DNA from: an uncultured Carboxylicivirga sp.
GTDB lineage: Bacteria; Bacteroidota; Bacteroidia; Bacteroidales; Marinilabiliaceae
Assembly: GCA_947503525.1 (NCBI GenBank)
Contig: CANNEA010000008.1
Span: 223,436-287,435 of the forward strand
DNA: 64,000 nucleotides
Direction of reading: 5' to 3'
The notes beneath the pieces were generated by a model. That model did no database searches. It worked only from the letters and a program-made list of their open reading frames with translations, and had not been told where the DNA came from. Made by a program: the position numbers and the translations under genes. This document shows, piece after piece, positions 1 through 10,900 of this stretch (within the stretch, counting starts at the first letter, position 1; the number at the start of each line of letters is the position of its first letter).

Positions 1-1367
1 GATTTTACTACTACTTAAGAGAAGTTGCAGGTTCAGCTCAAAATGTTGAAAATGACAATGTATATGTAAGGGCCAATTATGTTCTTAAGGATAAATATAT
101 ACTTGAGGGGTCTCTTTCTTATATGGGAAGTAACCGTTTTATCAAAAGCAAACGTCGTTTCTTATCACATGCTGTTGGTGCGGCCTGGGTTTTATCTGAA
201 GAATCATTTATGTCAAATGGTATATTTGATTATTTAAAAGCTAAAGCAAGTTTTGGTATCTTAGGTTATGATGTTGCAACTGCTCACTATCTCTATGAAA
301 ACAGATGGAGTGGTAATGGTTCTCATGCATTTGGAGAACGTAATTCAGGAGATTCGCCAGGTAAAGTAAACTTAAATACATGGGGTAATCCGGATTTGGA
401 TTGGGAAAAGTCCAGAGAATTTAATGTTGGTATCGAAGGTGTAGCTTTTAACAAACACTTATCGTTTGAAGTTAACTATTTTAACGAGCACCGTTACGAT
501 ATGATTGGTCAGGTTGATGAACAATATTCATCAATGTTTGGACCTTTCAAATATTACACGAATTATGAGGAGGTTACCAACAATGGTGTAGAGTTAGATA
601 TTGATTATGTGAATACCGCCGGAGATTTTTCATACCGTGTTGGTGCTAATCTTACCTATTCAAAAAATAAGTTTACCGTAAAAGACGAAGTTGATTATTC
701 TGATGATCGCAGCACTCAAGGTCGCCCGACAAGTGTTGTTATGGGTTATGAATCACTTGGCTTATATGGTAAAGATGTTGGATTGGAAGGCGCACCAAAA
801 CAATTATTTGGCCCTTATGGTGAAGGTGATATTGCTTATAAAGATCAGAATGGCGATGGTGTTATTGATGATCTTGATAGGGTTGATCTTGGTTTGAGTA
901 CGCCAACAACATTTATTGGATTTGATGTAGAATTAAAGTATAAAGGTTGGGGATTATATGCCCTTGGAACAGCAACCTTAGGTAGTATGAAAACTTTAAG
1001 TAATACCTACTATCGAAACAATGCCGAGAGTAAATATTCAACTTTAGCATTTGACGCTTATCATCCAAGTCGCAATCCAAATGGTAGTCAACCGGCTTTG
1101 ACAACAACTAATGGTGCTAATAATACTGTTACCTCAGATTTCTGGATGGAAAGTGGGAACTTTTTTAGATTGAAAAATGTAGAGTTAAGCTATACGATTG
1201 ATTTTGCGCCAGCCAGTATAGTTAAGAAATCTAAATTTTTCGTTCGTGGAAACAATTTGTTTGTCCTTTCGGATATTAAAGATTTGGATCCTGAAGCACC
1301 GAATGGTGGAGTTACTAATTATCCTGTGCTTAGCATGATAACAGGAGGAGTCTCAATTTCTTTCTAA
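1..1367 (+). CDS. SusC-family TonB-dependent transporter, C-terminal part (5' end outside window)
   Basis: The reading frame is open from the first bases (codons begin at base 3) to the stop at 1367, so this is the C-terminal part of a longer protein, not a gene starting at the ATG at 123. The visible roughly 455 residues look like the beta-barrel of a SusC-type outer-membrane oligosaccharide importer: alternating amphipathic strands, a YKDQNGDGVIDDLD calcium-loop-like stretch, the typical NPDLDWE segment, and a C-terminus ending in Phe (GGVSISF), as expected of a BamA-recognised barrel. The signal peptide, carboxypeptidase-regulatory-like domain and plug would lie upstream of the window. SusD follows 8 bases downstream, the standard pairing, so it should take up glycan delivered by that lipoprotein. 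The family call is secure; the substrate is inferred only from neighbouring sulfatases. Confidence 0.93.
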   Translation, partial: FYYYLREVAGSAQNVENDNVYVRANYVLKDKYILEGSLSYMGSNRFIKSKRRFLSHAVGAAWVLSEESFMSNGIFDYLKAKASFGILGYDVATAHYLYENRWSGNGSHAFGERNSGDSPGKVNLNTWGNPDLDWEKSREFNVGIEGVAFNKHLSFEVNYFNEHRYDMIGQVDEQYSSMFGPFKYYTNYEEVTNNGVELDIDYVNTAGDFSYRVGANLTYSKNKFTVKDEVDYSDDRSTQGRPTSVVMGYESLGLYGKDVGLEGAPKQLFGPYGEGDIAYKDQNGDGVIDDLDRVDLGLSTPTTFIGFDVELKYKGWGLYALGTATLGSMKTLSNTYYRNNAESKYSTLAFDAYHPSRNPNGSQPALTTTNGANNTVTSDFWMESGNFFRLKNVELSYTIDFAPASIVKKSKFFVRGNNLFVLSDIKDLDPEAPNGGVTNYPVLSMITGGVSISF

Positions 1368-1375
1368 TTGCTAAA

Positions 1376-3268
1376 ATGAAAAAAATACATAATATGAAAA
1401 ATATTAGATATATATTGGGGTTCATGGCTGTAGCATGCTTATTGTTTGCGTGTGAAGATTATATGGAGCCTAAAGTCGATACGCCTTATGGCGATGAATT
1501 TGCCTACACACTTCCAGGACCAGTCGAGGGTTTTCTAACTAATGCTTATGGAGCTATCCCTGGTCAGATAGACCGTTATGGAGGCGATTTTCTGGATGCA
1601 GCTACAGGAGATGCGGTTACTAATCAATTTGGTGCTGGCGTATTTGCTCTTGGAGCTGGAAAAATGTCAAGTGTGAGTAATCCAATTGGAATTTGGGATG
1701 CAGCTTATACCAGTTTTCAATGGATACATTTATTCCAGGAAAAATCAGCTGATACTGCTACCGTAAAGTGGTGGATTTCTGATGCAGTGAATGATTCATT
1801 AGAACGCAATAGACTTATGGGTGAATCTTATTTCTTACGTGCATACTGGGGAATGGAATTGTTAAGAGTCTATGGAGGTGTTGCTGAGTCAGGTGATGTC
1901 CTAGGTTATCCAATTATTACTGAGTTTGTAAAAGAAGAAGAGAAAGACGAGGTATTAAATTGGACGCGTAATACATATGAAGAATGTGTTGAGCAGATTT
2001 TGGTAGATTGTGACAGTGCTATATCGATTCTTCCTTTGGCCTATTCCGGATCAAGTGTGATTTTAGGTAATGCACATATAGGTCGTGCCACTGCTTCGGC
2101 TGCATATGTCTTGAAAAGTCGTGTTGCTACCTTTGCAGCAAGTCCTGCCAACAATGGAGGTGTAGATGTACAGGCTAAATGGGAACGTGCAGCTCTGTTG
2201 AGCCAGGAAGCGATAGATAGAGTTAATATTAGCTATATGCCACTTTCCTATACGGATGTTACAACACCAACTTTGGCGACTACACCTAAGGATTACATAT
2301 TCCGTCGTTATCACAATAATAACTCTTTAGAGAATAGAAATCTACCTCCGGCATTCTGGGGAAATGCACGTACCAATCCATCACAGAATTTGGTAGATGC
2401 CTTTCCGATGGCCAATGGTTACCCTATTACAGATCCGGCTTCAGGTTATGATCCACAAGATCCTTTTGTAAACCGCGATCCTAGACTTCGCAATACAGTT
2501 ATTTATAACAACGAGGTTATAGAAAATGGTGGCAGAGGTTTGGAAGCTTCAGATATTATTGCTGAATACATTGTTTTGGAAGCAGATACAACTGAAGTAG
2601 ATGATGGTACCGGTAATATGGTTGAAGTTATTGAAGTTATTTCTGATACCATAATATATCGTAAAGGACTTGATTCACAAGGATATGACTATCGATGTTC
2701 AAGAACTGGTTATTACCTGCGTAAGTGGATTTCGGATAAAGTGGCTATGCTTACTAATGTAAATCAAAAATTAAACGCTGAGCATATGTACCCAATTATT
2801 CGTGGAGCGGAAGCGATCTATAATTTGATGGAAGCTTCAAATGAGGCAGCCGGGCCAATGGGTATCGTTCCGGGTTGTAGTTTGTCAGCATACGATCTTA
2901 TCAAACATACACGTAGTGAATCCTTGGGACTTGGTTCAACCGATCCATACCTTGATAGTCAATCAGGTGGGGCAAATGAAATGAGAGCAATGATTCAAAA
3001 TGAGCGTCGTTTAGAATTTGCTTTTGAAAATCATCGTTACTTTGATATGCGTCGTTGGATGCTTCCTTTATCAGAAACAGTTAGAGGTATGAAAGTAACT
3101 CAGGATGAAGACGGTATTTATACCTATGAAGGAACGGATCCATCCAAATCAGATGAGTTTATTGAAGTTGAGGAACGTCTGTTTGATGCTGACCGCTATT
3201 ATTATCACCCATTACCTTATGGGGAGATGGCTAAGAACAAAAATCTTATTAACAATAAGGGTTGGTAG
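1376..3268 (+). CDS. SusD/RagB-family surface glycan-binding lipoprotein
   Basis: A 630-residue lipoprotein that caps the upstream SusC barrel and binds glycan at the cell surface. The N-terminus has a type II signal peptide with lipobox LLFAC (Cys26) followed by Glu-Asp, resembling a Bacteroidota surface-export signal. The C-terminal region carries the SusD-type pattern NERRLEFAFENHRYFDMRRW, and the protein ends ...NNKGW. TPR-like helical regions are likely in the middle. A second in-frame ATG at 1394 (MKNIRYILGF) would give a tighter signal peptide, so the start is uncertain by six codons. It sits 8 bases after SusC and 33 bases before the DUF1735-type lipoprotein, one probable operon. Family assignment is firm; ligand unknown. 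Confidence 0.95.
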   Translation: MKKIHNMKNIRYILGFMAVACLLFACEDYMEPKVDTPYGDEFAYTLPGPVEGFLTNAYGAIPGQIDRYGGDFLDAATGDAVTNQFGAGVFALGAGKMSSVSNPIGIWDAAYTSFQWIHLFQEKSADTATVKWWISDAVNDSLERNRLMGESYFLRAYWGMELLRVYGGVAESGDVLGYPIITEFVKEEEKDEVLNWTRNTYEECVEQILVDCDSAISILPLAYSGSSVILGNAHIGRATASAAYVLKSRVATFAASPANNGGVDVQAKWERAALLSQEAIDRVNISYMPLSYTDVTTPTLATTPKDYIFRRYHNNNSLENRNLPPAFWGNARTNPSQNLVDAFPMANGYPITDPASGYDPQDPFVNRDPRLRNTVIYNNEVIENGGRGLEASDIIAEYIVLEADTTEVDDGTGNMVEVIEVISDTIIYRKGLDSQGYDYRCSRTGYYLRKWISDKVAMLTNVNQKLNAEHMYPIIRGAEAIYNLMEASNEAAGPMGIVPGCSLSAYDLIKHTRSESLGLGSTDPYLDSQSGGANEMRAMIQNERRLEFAFENHRYFDMRRWMLPLSETVRGMKVTQDEDGIYTYEGTDPSKSDEFIEVEERLFDADRYYYHPLPYGEMAKNKNLINNKGW

Positions 3269-3301
3269 AATTGTTTCAAGCATAAATTGAAAGGATAAAA
3301 A

Positions 3302-4219
3302 ATGAATGTTATGAAGATATATAAATTGATATTTGTGTCATGTCTTGTACTAGGCTTAACGGTTTCTTGTGAAAAGTACGAGGATTACGTGATGGATTTT
3401 GACTATTCAAATACATACTTCGGAACTCAAAAGCCATTGCGTACAATTGTGGCACGCGATGAAATGAATTTTGAAGTTGGGGTTGTACTTGGTGGAATTA
3501 GAGAGGATAATGGAGCTCACTCGGTGGACTTTGAGGTAGATGCAGAACTATTAAATTTGATACCGGAGGCATCAGGATTCCAGATCTTACCGGAAGATTA
3601 CTACACCTTAGGTCATGAGTCTAATTTTAATGTGAAAAAACAACATATGCGAGTTGTAAATGTTTCCTTGAATAGGGATGTTTTTACAGCCGATCCATTA
3701 GCATTAACAAATACTTATGCCTTGCCATTACGTATTACCGGTGCTACAGTCGACAGCATACCTGGAAGTGAATTAGAAGTGCCTACCATTGATTCTAAGG
3801 ATATAACAATCCTTGTAGTCAAATTTATCAGTCCATATCATGGCACTTATTATTCAAAAGGTGTGCAGTATGAATTAGACGCTACCGGAAACCATGTTGA
3901 TACAGTTGTCTTTTCTAAATCAGATTTAAGCAAAAACATGACTAAATCGTTTTCTACACTTGCTTTAAATACCATTAGTACCAATACTATTTCAGCAAGC
4001 ATTAATGGAAAAATTGATTTGTCAATTGATTCTGATAATACGGTTGATATTGCCACAACGGCGGTTTCTGTATCTGAGAATAATTCGGTTTATAATTCAG
4101 ATAATAAAACCATTTATATGGATTATAAGTTTGATAATGCTGGAACGATGTATCATACTTTAGATACTTTAATCCTTCGTCAAGCTCCGGAATTAGATCT
4201 ACGTTTTGAAGAGTGGTAA
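3302..4219 (+). CDS. DUF1735-type (SusE-position) surface lipoprotein
   Basis: A 305-residue lipoprotein: hydrophobic N-terminus, lipobox LTVSC (Cys23) and then Glu-Lys. The first half (about residues 35-175), with a YSNTYFGTQKPLRTIV start and an SLNRDVFT segment, resembles the DUF1735 domain common in the SusE/SGBP position of PULs. The second half (about 180-305) is beta-rich and resembles a DUF4361-like module. Such proteins are usually surface glycan-binding accessories to SusCD. A second Met at 3311 (MKIYKLIF) is an equally good start. A short hairpin lies between this gene and the downstream sulfatase. The domain call is from recognised pattern only; a binding function is inference. Confidence 0.75.
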   Translation: MNVMKIYKLIFVSCLVLGLTVSCEKYEDYVMDFDYSNTYFGTQKPLRTIVARDEMNFEVGVVLGGIREDNGAHSVDFEVDAELLNLIPEASGFQILPEDYYTLGHESNFNVKKQHMRVVNVSLNRDVFTADPLALTNTYALPLRITGATVDSIPGSELEVPTIDSKDITILVVKFISPYHGTYYSKGVQYELDATGNHVDTVVFSKSDLSKNMTKSFSTLALNTISTNTISASINGKIDLSIDSDNTVDIATTAVSVSENNSVYNSDNKTIYMDYKFDNAGTMYHTLDTLILRQAPELDLRFEEW

Positions 4220-4230
4220 AAATATGTAGG

Positions 4231-4250
4231 AGAGGGGAGTAATCCCCTCT
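4231..4250 (+). terminator. Intercistronic stem-loop, possible attenuator
   Basis: AGAGGGG (4231-4237) pairs perfectly with CCCCTCT (4244-4250) around a six-base loop, followed by TTATAAAG. The T run is short, so this may be a weak terminator or an mRNA-stabilising hairpin that lowers sulfatase expression relative to SusC/SusD. It ends 16 bases before the sulfatase ATG. Confidence 0.5.
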
Positions 4251-4266
4251 TTATAAAGAATTAATT

Positions 4267-5730
4267 ATGAAGTTATATATATCTATTCTTGCTTCTTGTA
4301 TTTGTCTGTTATTGAATGGGTGCACACAGCCTTCAAAAGAGATAAAGAAAGAAGCAAAGAAGCCTAATATTATCTATATTCTGGCAGATGACGCCGGATA
4401 TGGAGATTTAAGTTGCTATGGTCAAACAAAGTATCAAACGCCAAACCTGGATAAGTTGGCTGCTAGTGGGATGAAATTTACACAGCATTATGCAGGTTCA
4501 ACAGTTTGTGCTCCGAGCAGATCATCTTTGTTAACAGGTCAACATACAGGTCACACTCCCGTTAGAGGTAATAAAGAAGTAAAGCCGGAAGGCCAGCATC
4601 CACTACCTGATGCGTCCGTTACAATTGCCGAAGTTCTTAAAGGAGCGGGTTATGTAACAGGAGCATTTGGGAAATGGGGTTTGGGATTTCCAGGCTCAGA
4701 AGGAGATCCTAATGCACAGGGATTTGATGAGTTTTATGGTTACAATTGCCAGCGGATGGCACATCGTTACTACCCTACACATTTGTGGCACAACAATGAA
4801 AAAATAGATATGCCTGGTAATGACTGGACAAAGACACAGACATATGCTCAAGATTTAGTGCAGGAACAGACATTAAAGTTTATAGAATCTAATAAAGACA
4901 CGAGCTTTTTTGCTTTTGTACCAGTTTTGATTCCACATGCTGAACTTATCGTTCCAGGCGATTCAATTTTTGAAAAGTTTGATGGTGTATATAATGAGAA
5001 ATCTTATGAAGGATCTGAAGGATCTGATTATGGATCTGATGAGCTTTTAATTTATAAATATTGCTCACAAGATAAACCCAGAGCGACCTTTGCTGCAATG
5101 ATGTACCGAATGGATGTTTATGTTGGTCAGATAATGGTCAAATTAAAGGAGCTGGGAATAGAGGACAATACAATTGTAATGTTTGCGAGCGATAACGGTC
5201 CACACCAGGAAGGGGGAGCAGATCCTGATTTCTTTCAGAGTAGTGGAGGTTTACGAGGATATAAGCGTGACTTATATGAAGGTGGTATCCGCTCACCATT
5301 TATCGTATCTTGGCCTGGTACCATTTCTGCAGGAACTAATTCCGAACATATTTCTAGTTTTTGGGATGTATTGCCTACCTGTGCTGAATTGGCCAATGTG
5401 CCTTCTCCTGAAAATATTGATGGTATTTCATTTTTGCCAGAATTATTAGGAAAGGAACAGGGCAAGCACGAATACTTATATTGGGAATTTCATGAAAAAG
5501 GTGGCCGAATAGCCATTCGAGAAGGAGATTGGAAAGCTGTAGCCTACAATGTTAGTCATCCCAAAATAGCAAGCTTTGAATTATACAACCTAGCTGAAGA
5601 TGAAGCAGAACATAAGAATGTTGCTGATCAAAATCCTCAAATGGTTGATCATATGAAGCATCTTATGAAAACATCAAGGACGGATTCAGATATTTTTAAA
5701 TTTAAAGCCAGCACTTTGGTTGGTGAGTAA
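4267..5730 (+). CDS. S1 family sulfatase, lipoprotein (S1_16-like by eye)
   Basis: A 487-residue sulfatase expected to remove sulfate esters from glycan. Lipobox LLNGC places the lipid-anchored Cys at 19. The metal-site pair Asp41-Asp42 lies in ILADDAGYGD, and the formylglycine motif C-A-P-S-R starts at Cys81. FGKWGLG and the FASDNGPHQEGG metal-binding segment are present, so all hallmark active-site motifs are visible. The TGQHTGHTPVRGN segment after the maturation motif is shared with the sulfatase at 39919 (TGKHLGHCTVRGN), marking the two as one subfamily, which I would place in S1_16. Like all sulfatases here it is of the Cys type and needs a formylglycine-generating enzyme or anSME encoded elsewhere. 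Substrate position (2-, 4- or 6-sulfate) cannot be told from sequence. Confidence 0.92.
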   Translation: MKLYISILASCICLLLNGCTQPSKEIKKEAKKPNIIYILADDAGYGDLSCYGQTKYQTPNLDKLAASGMKFTQHYAGSTVCAPSRSSLLTGQHTGHTPVRGNKEVKPEGQHPLPDASVTIAEVLKGAGYVTGAFGKWGLGFPGSEGDPNAQGFDEFYGYNCQRMAHRYYPTHLWHNNEKIDMPGNDWTKTQTYAQDLVQEQTLKFIESNKDTSFFAFVPVLIPHAELIVPGDSIFEKFDGVYNEKSYEGSEGSDYGSDELLIYKYCSQDKPRATFAAMMYRMDVYVGQIMVKLKELGIEDNTIVMFASDNGPHQEGGADPDFFQSSGGLRGYKRDLYEGGIRSPFIVSWPGTISAGTNSEHISSFWDVLPTCAELANVPSPENIDGISFLPELLGKEQGKHEYLYWEFHEKGGRIAIREGDWKAVAYNVSHPKIASFELYNLAEDEAEHKNVADQNPQMVDHMKHLMKTSRTDSDIFKFKASTLVGE

Positions 5731-5751
5731 TGTATTGACAAGGTCAAAATT

Positions 5752-5788
5752 GGTGCAGTTCATATTAAATGTGACTGCACCTGTTTTA
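5752..5788 (+). terminator. Probable rho-independent terminator
   Basis: GGTGCAGT (5752-5759) pairs perfectly with ACTGCACC (5774-5781) around a 14-base loop and is followed by TGTTTTA. It separates the sulfatase ending at 5730 from the next sulfatase starting at 5810, so the latter may have its own promoter or depend on read-through. Confidence 0.65.
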
Positions 5789-5809
5789 TAGAGTAATTCG
5801 TAATTAGGT

Positions 5810-7273
5810 ATGGCTGAAAGAATTCTATCTTCAAAAAAAATCAATGTTGTTCTTCTTTTTTTATGCTTGACATTGGGGCAAGGATGTTCATGTAAGGTAA
5901 AGGAAAAAATATTTTTGAACGAAAAGCCCAACGTACTTTTAATTGTAGTGGATGATTTGGGATGGGCAGACTGTGGCTTTATGGGCAGTACTTTTTATGA
6001 AACACCAAATCTTGATCACCTTGCTTCTGAGAGTTTGGTATTTACTAATGCATACGCAGGAGCTGCCAATTGCGCTCCAAGCCGGGCTGCGCTAATGTCA
6101 GGCATGAATTCACCTCGTACTGGCATTTATACCGTTTCTCCGTCAGAAAGAGGCAATAAAAAAAGTAGAAAGCTAATACCTATTGAGAATAAGGATGTTT
6201 TAGCGGATAGTGTTTATACTATGGCAGAAATGTTTCGTGATGCAGGCTATGTAACAGGACACTTTGGTAAATGGCATTTAGGAAAGGATCCATTAACGCA
6301 GGGTTTTGATGTGAATATTGCCGGCGGACTTAAAGGTCACCCGAAAGCTTATTTCGCACCATATGGTTATCCTGATTTAGAGGCACCTGAAGGAGAATAT
6401 TTAACTGACAGGTTAGCTAATGAGGCCATTACTTTTATTGAGAATAATGTTCATAAACCTTTTTTTCTTTACATGCCATTTTATACTGTGCATACACCTA
6501 TTCAGGGTAAAGAAGCTATTATTCAAAAGTATAAAAAGAAATCACCCACTAATACTCATTATATTGCAGAGTATGCTGCGATGATTGAAAGTATGGATTA
6601 CAATGTTGGTAGACTTTTAGATAAGTTGAATGCTTTGAACCTGGAGAATACCATTGTTGTATTTACATCTGATAATGGTGGTATTTATGCCATCAGCAAA
6701 CAGCTACCATTAAGGGCTGGTAAAGGCTCTTATTATGAAGGAGGTATTCGTGTACCTTTAGCTGTGAAATGGAGCAATAAAATTAAGCCTCGAAAATCTA
6801 TAGTTCCCGTGAGTAATCTTGATTTATACCCAACTTTCAGCTCGATTTTAGGAACTACTGTTCCGGAGAATAAAATACTAGATGGAGTTGATTTAAAGGA
6901 CTATTTGATAAAGGGTGAGCAAATACAGGAACGAGCTCTGTTTTTTCATTTTCCAATTTATTTACAAGCGTATTCAAAACAATCTGGTGTAAATAGAGAT
7001 CCTTTATTTCGGACGCGTCCTGGCTCCGTTATTATTGATGGTGACTGGAAACTTATCTGGTATTATGAAGACCAAGAAGGAGAGTTATTCAATATTAAGA
7101 AAGATATTGGTGAAAGTTTAAACCTGATTAAAGTACACCCGGAAAAAACTAAGGAAATGAAGCAAAAGTTGGAACAATGGTTACAAGAAACTAATGCTCC
7201 AATACCGACTACGTTAAATCCTTTATTCGATAGCGAGTGGCAGCAGAAACAAATTAACAAATACCGTAATTAA
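5810..7273 (+). CDS. S1 family sulfatase, lipoprotein
   Basis: A 487-residue secreted sulfatase. The N-terminus has a hydrophobic stretch and lipobox LGQGC (Cys26). The metal pair Asp48-Asp49 sits in IVVDDLGWAD; the maturation motif C-A-P-S-R starts at Cys88; FGKWHLG and FTSDNGG follow. The C-terminal DGDWKLIWYYED segment is typical of arylsulfatase A-like enzymes. It resembles AslA-type arylsulfatases, but I cannot assign the S1 subfamily. It is last before a 633-base gene-free stretch and the sensor gene. Family call is secure, specificity unknown. Confidence 0.9.
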   Translation: MAERILSSKKINVVLLFLCLTLGQGCSCKVKEKIFLNEKPNVLLIVVDDLGWADCGFMGSTFYETPNLDHLASESLVFTNAYAGAANCAPSRAALMSGMNSPRTGIYTVSPSERGNKKSRKLIPIENKDVLADSVYTMAEMFRDAGYVTGHFGKWHLGKDPLTQGFDVNIAGGLKGHPKAYFAPYGYPDLEAPEGEYLTDRLANEAITFIENNVHKPFFLYMPFYTVHTPIQGKEAIIQKYKKKSPTNTHYIAEYAAMIESMDYNVGRLLDKLNALNLENTIVVFTSDNGGIYAISKQLPLRAGKGSYYEGGIRVPLAVKWSNKIKPRKSIVPVSNLDLYPTFSSILGTTVPENKILDGVDLKDYLIKGEQIQERALFFHFPIYLQAYSKQSGVNRDPLFRTRPGSVIIDGDWKLIWYYEDQEGELFNIKKDIGESLNLIKVHPEKTKEMKQKLEQWLQETNAPIPTTLNPLFDSEWQQKQINKYRN

Positions 7274-7906
7274 TCCGTTCTAATAATTTAGAGACCATTT
7301 GGTAATTGAATGAAGAGTTTATTTGGGCTATCATGGGCGGGTTTAATTATGTTAGAGTAATTGTTTTCAAACTAGATATGTAGACGATTGAATTGACATA
7401 ACTATAGCTCTGAAAAATTATGCAAGAAAGTCCTCGTATTCTTCAGCGGTTCTTTATAAACTTAATGCCAATAAAACTTATATTCTAAGTACTGAAGATA
7501 AGAAGTTGTTTAAAGGCTGCTTTAGATTATTTATGAACTGTAGAAAAGCCTTGGAAAAACATTTGGTTGTTAAGGATTTATAGCTTGTTGTTGTGATAAT
7601 GTGTAGAACAAAGAAGAGAGAGAAAAAAACTCGCCATTATCATTCCAATGACTCAATTTGTTGGAATTCATGCATAAAAAGCTTATTAATATTTAGATAT
7701 ACAAGTGGTTATAAGTATGGCGTGCGAAGTGATCTCAGATAAAGTGAGTTTATAACAAGAAGAAAATAAGCGTTTTTACAAGATAGGAGTATCGTCCTAC
7801 TATCCCGACAGAATAAGCTCATAAGTCGAAAGATTTATGAGCTTTTTATTTAATAGTATTTGATTATCTTTCTGATTGCAAAAATACCTCCAATGACAGG
7901 AATAAG
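7274..7906. other. 633-base gene-free region upstream of the hybrid sensor
   Basis: No convincing ORF on either strand and no tRNA-like fold seen. It contains one clear hairpin terminator (7815-7850) far from any upstream stop codon, which suggests a long 3' UTR or an unannotated small RNA ending there. The DNA just before the sensor ATG contains only a near-match (TATCTTTC, 7865-7872) to the TAnnTTTG promoter motif. Confidence 0.5.
7815..7850 (+). terminator. Rho-independent terminator
   Basis: AAGCTCATAA (7815-7824) pairs perfectly with TTATGAGCTT (7835-7844) around a ten-base loop, followed by TTTATT. It lies 542 bases after the preceding stop codon and 57 bases before the hybrid sensor, so it insulates the sensor from upstream transcription. 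Confidence 0.75.
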
Positions 7907-10900
7907 ATGATCAATATGCGTTTTCTAATCATTGTAATAATTTGTCTGAAATCTTTAGTTGTCTTTTCATCAACAAATAATTTTAGAGTCAGTTATTTGT
8001 CGGTTAAAGATGGATTATCTCACAATGAAGTAACTTCTATTGTACAAGATCAATATGGTTTTATGTGGTTTGGTACAAGGGGTGGGCTAAATCGCTATGA
8101 TGGATATGAATTTAAGCATTTCAAACCATCAACTTTAGATACAACTGGCATATCTAATCCTTCAATAGAAGCTTTGTTTTTAAATTCAAATGATGAAATA
8201 TGTATTGGTCTTAAGTCGTCGGGGCCATTACGATATATTAATTCTCAAGAAGTATTTAAAGGATTCCGGCAGACAATGCAATATGGTCTAAACAGAGTGC
8301 TGTCCTTTTATGAAGATAGTAAGGGGAATTTATGGATTGGTTCATGGGACAATGGTATGGTGTGCATTAATAATGATACAATAATTCATTATAAAGCACT
8401 TGGTCAGATTAGGGATTTTGCAGAGACGGAAGATGGCAAAATTTGGATAGCTTCTAGTACAGGCTTAAAATACATAGATGAAAGTGGAAAACTGCTTACT
8501 ATTAGTGGAAAAAGTATTACATCAATTTCGACAGATAAGCAGAATAAATGTATCTGGGCCTTGGGTTGGACGCAGGAACTACTAAAGGTCAATAATGAAA
8601 CTCTTGAATCAAAGACATACAAAAATATTCTAACTAACAACGCTCGAAACTATAGTTTGCTCAATGATAGCAAAGGCCGATTGTGGATAGGTACATGGGG
8701 AGAAGGTTTTTATTACTTTGATAAAGAAAAAGAATTGTTTAATAAAATTGAACTCTATCCGGAACATGCACAAGCAGCACATGTTGACTATCGCATTATT
8801 AGAGATATTTATGAAGATAAAAGAGGAGACATATGGTTAGCTACTCAGGCAGGCATTGCTCGAATATCCGCCAAAAACAATTTTAATAGCGTAAATATTA
8901 TTGATCCTGGCGATCAGAATATCAGTCATATTAACGCTGTTTTTGTTGATGATAAAGGAATGACTTGGGCTGGAACAAATGGAAACGGACTTTTTTATTC
9001 AATGGATAACAAAGAGTTCCAGCGCATTAATTCAAATTATAAATTAGATAACGGTACCGTGAAGACGATTAGTAAGGGACCGGATAATCGTGTGTGGGTT
9101 TGTTTTGAAGAAGGAATTTTTACAATAGAGAAAATATCCGGCAGTTTTCAATCCAACACTGCTAAAGAATTTTTCCAGGATGACGAGTTTAATCAAATCA
9201 GAAAAGTACATCAATTATTCTTTGATGAAAACAAACTTTGGATTGGAACGCAGCAGAGAGGTGTGTTTCTGTTTGAAAAGCAAGAATCCAAATATCGATT
9301 GATAAAAAACTTTATAAGTGGAGACCAAGAGGGAATGCTTGGTGATAATAGGGTAACTGCTATTCGTAAGGATTTATCTGGTAATTTATGGTTTGCCACT
9401 TATCAAGGGCTTTTTCAATTTAATGTACATGATTCAACATTTTTATCTTTAAGTGACTTGAGAATTTCGTCAGCTCTTTCATGTGATATTATATTGTGTT
9501 TGGAAATAGATGAAAAAGGGAATCTTTGGTTTGGGACACCTTGTAGCCTCCATAATATTGATTTTAGTGATTCAGATGCACCAGTTCTAAAAACCTTCAA
9601 TAATAGTAAAGGATTGGCTGATGATTATATAAACGGTATTGTTGTAGATAATAATGGAATGATTTGGTGTTCGACCAATGCCGGTATTTCGTCACTGAAT
9701 CCGGAGAACAACCAAGTGCTTAATTATGATAAGGTTGATGGTATTGGTGATTTTTCATATTCAGAAGGAGCACATTGGAAAGGTGCAGAAGGCACAATTT
9801 ATTTTGGGGGTTATACAGCATTAACGTATTTTGATTCTAAGAAAATCACATCGAATAATTACCAACCACCTCTGGTTATCTCAGATTTTAAGATACTAAA
9901 TAAGGAGTTGAAGGTAGGCGATAAAGAGAATTTATTAACATTGAATATCAATGATCTTGATGAATTAGAGTTATCGCATAATGAGAATGAATTTACATTT
10001 ACGGTGGCGTCATTGGATTTTAAGGCACCTCACAAAAATCAATATGCCTATCGTCTTATTGGTTATGATTCAGATTGGATAGAATTGCTTAATCAACGTG
10101 AAATATCATTCAGTAACCTAAAACCGGATGACTATAGGTTGCAAATTAAAGGTACAAACAGTAACGGGATATGGAGCAATAACCTTAAAGAGATTAGAAT
10201 AACTATTATACCAGCTCCATGGAAAAGTACTTACGCAATTATAGCCTATGTGCTTTTTATCATGCTTATTGTATTTATTATTATTCGAACGGCATTACGT
10301 CAGGAACGGCTGCAGGGAGTTATTGAAATGGAACGCGTTCAAAGTAATCAGATTAAGGAAATTAATGATTATAAACTACGCTTTTTTACAAACATATCGC
10401 ATGAGTTTCGTACACCTTTAACACTTATTCTGGGGCCGGTAAAAGAATTGAATAATAAGGAATTTTCAGAAATTAAACCAGGCTTTTTTAATGAACGAAT
10501 AAGTATGATTGCTCATAATACCAAGCGCTTATATCATTTGGTAAATCAACTTCTTGAATTCAGGAAAATGGAGTCAGGAAAAATAGAATTGACAGTTGCA
10601 GAGCACAACCTGGTTGATTTAATTAACGAAAACTGTACTCCATTTAAGCAATTAGCGCGAATGCAAGAGGTTCAGTTTAATGTTAATTACAAAGCCAGGG
10701 ATAAGCTTGTTTTTATTGATGCTGATAAATTATCTGTAGTACTGACTAACCTATTATCAAATGCTTTTAAACATGTATCCGAGGAAGGAGAAGTTGCGAT
10801 TGATATAAGTGATGATGATGAGTTTTATACAATTGATATAAGTAATGAAGGGAAAGAAATTCCTGAATCTGAAATAAAACACCTATTTGAACGATTCTAT

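Noticed and set aside
123..1367. A complete 414-residue gene starting at the ATG at 123
   Set aside because: The frame is open upstream to the window edge with SusC barrel-like sequence, so the ATG is internal.
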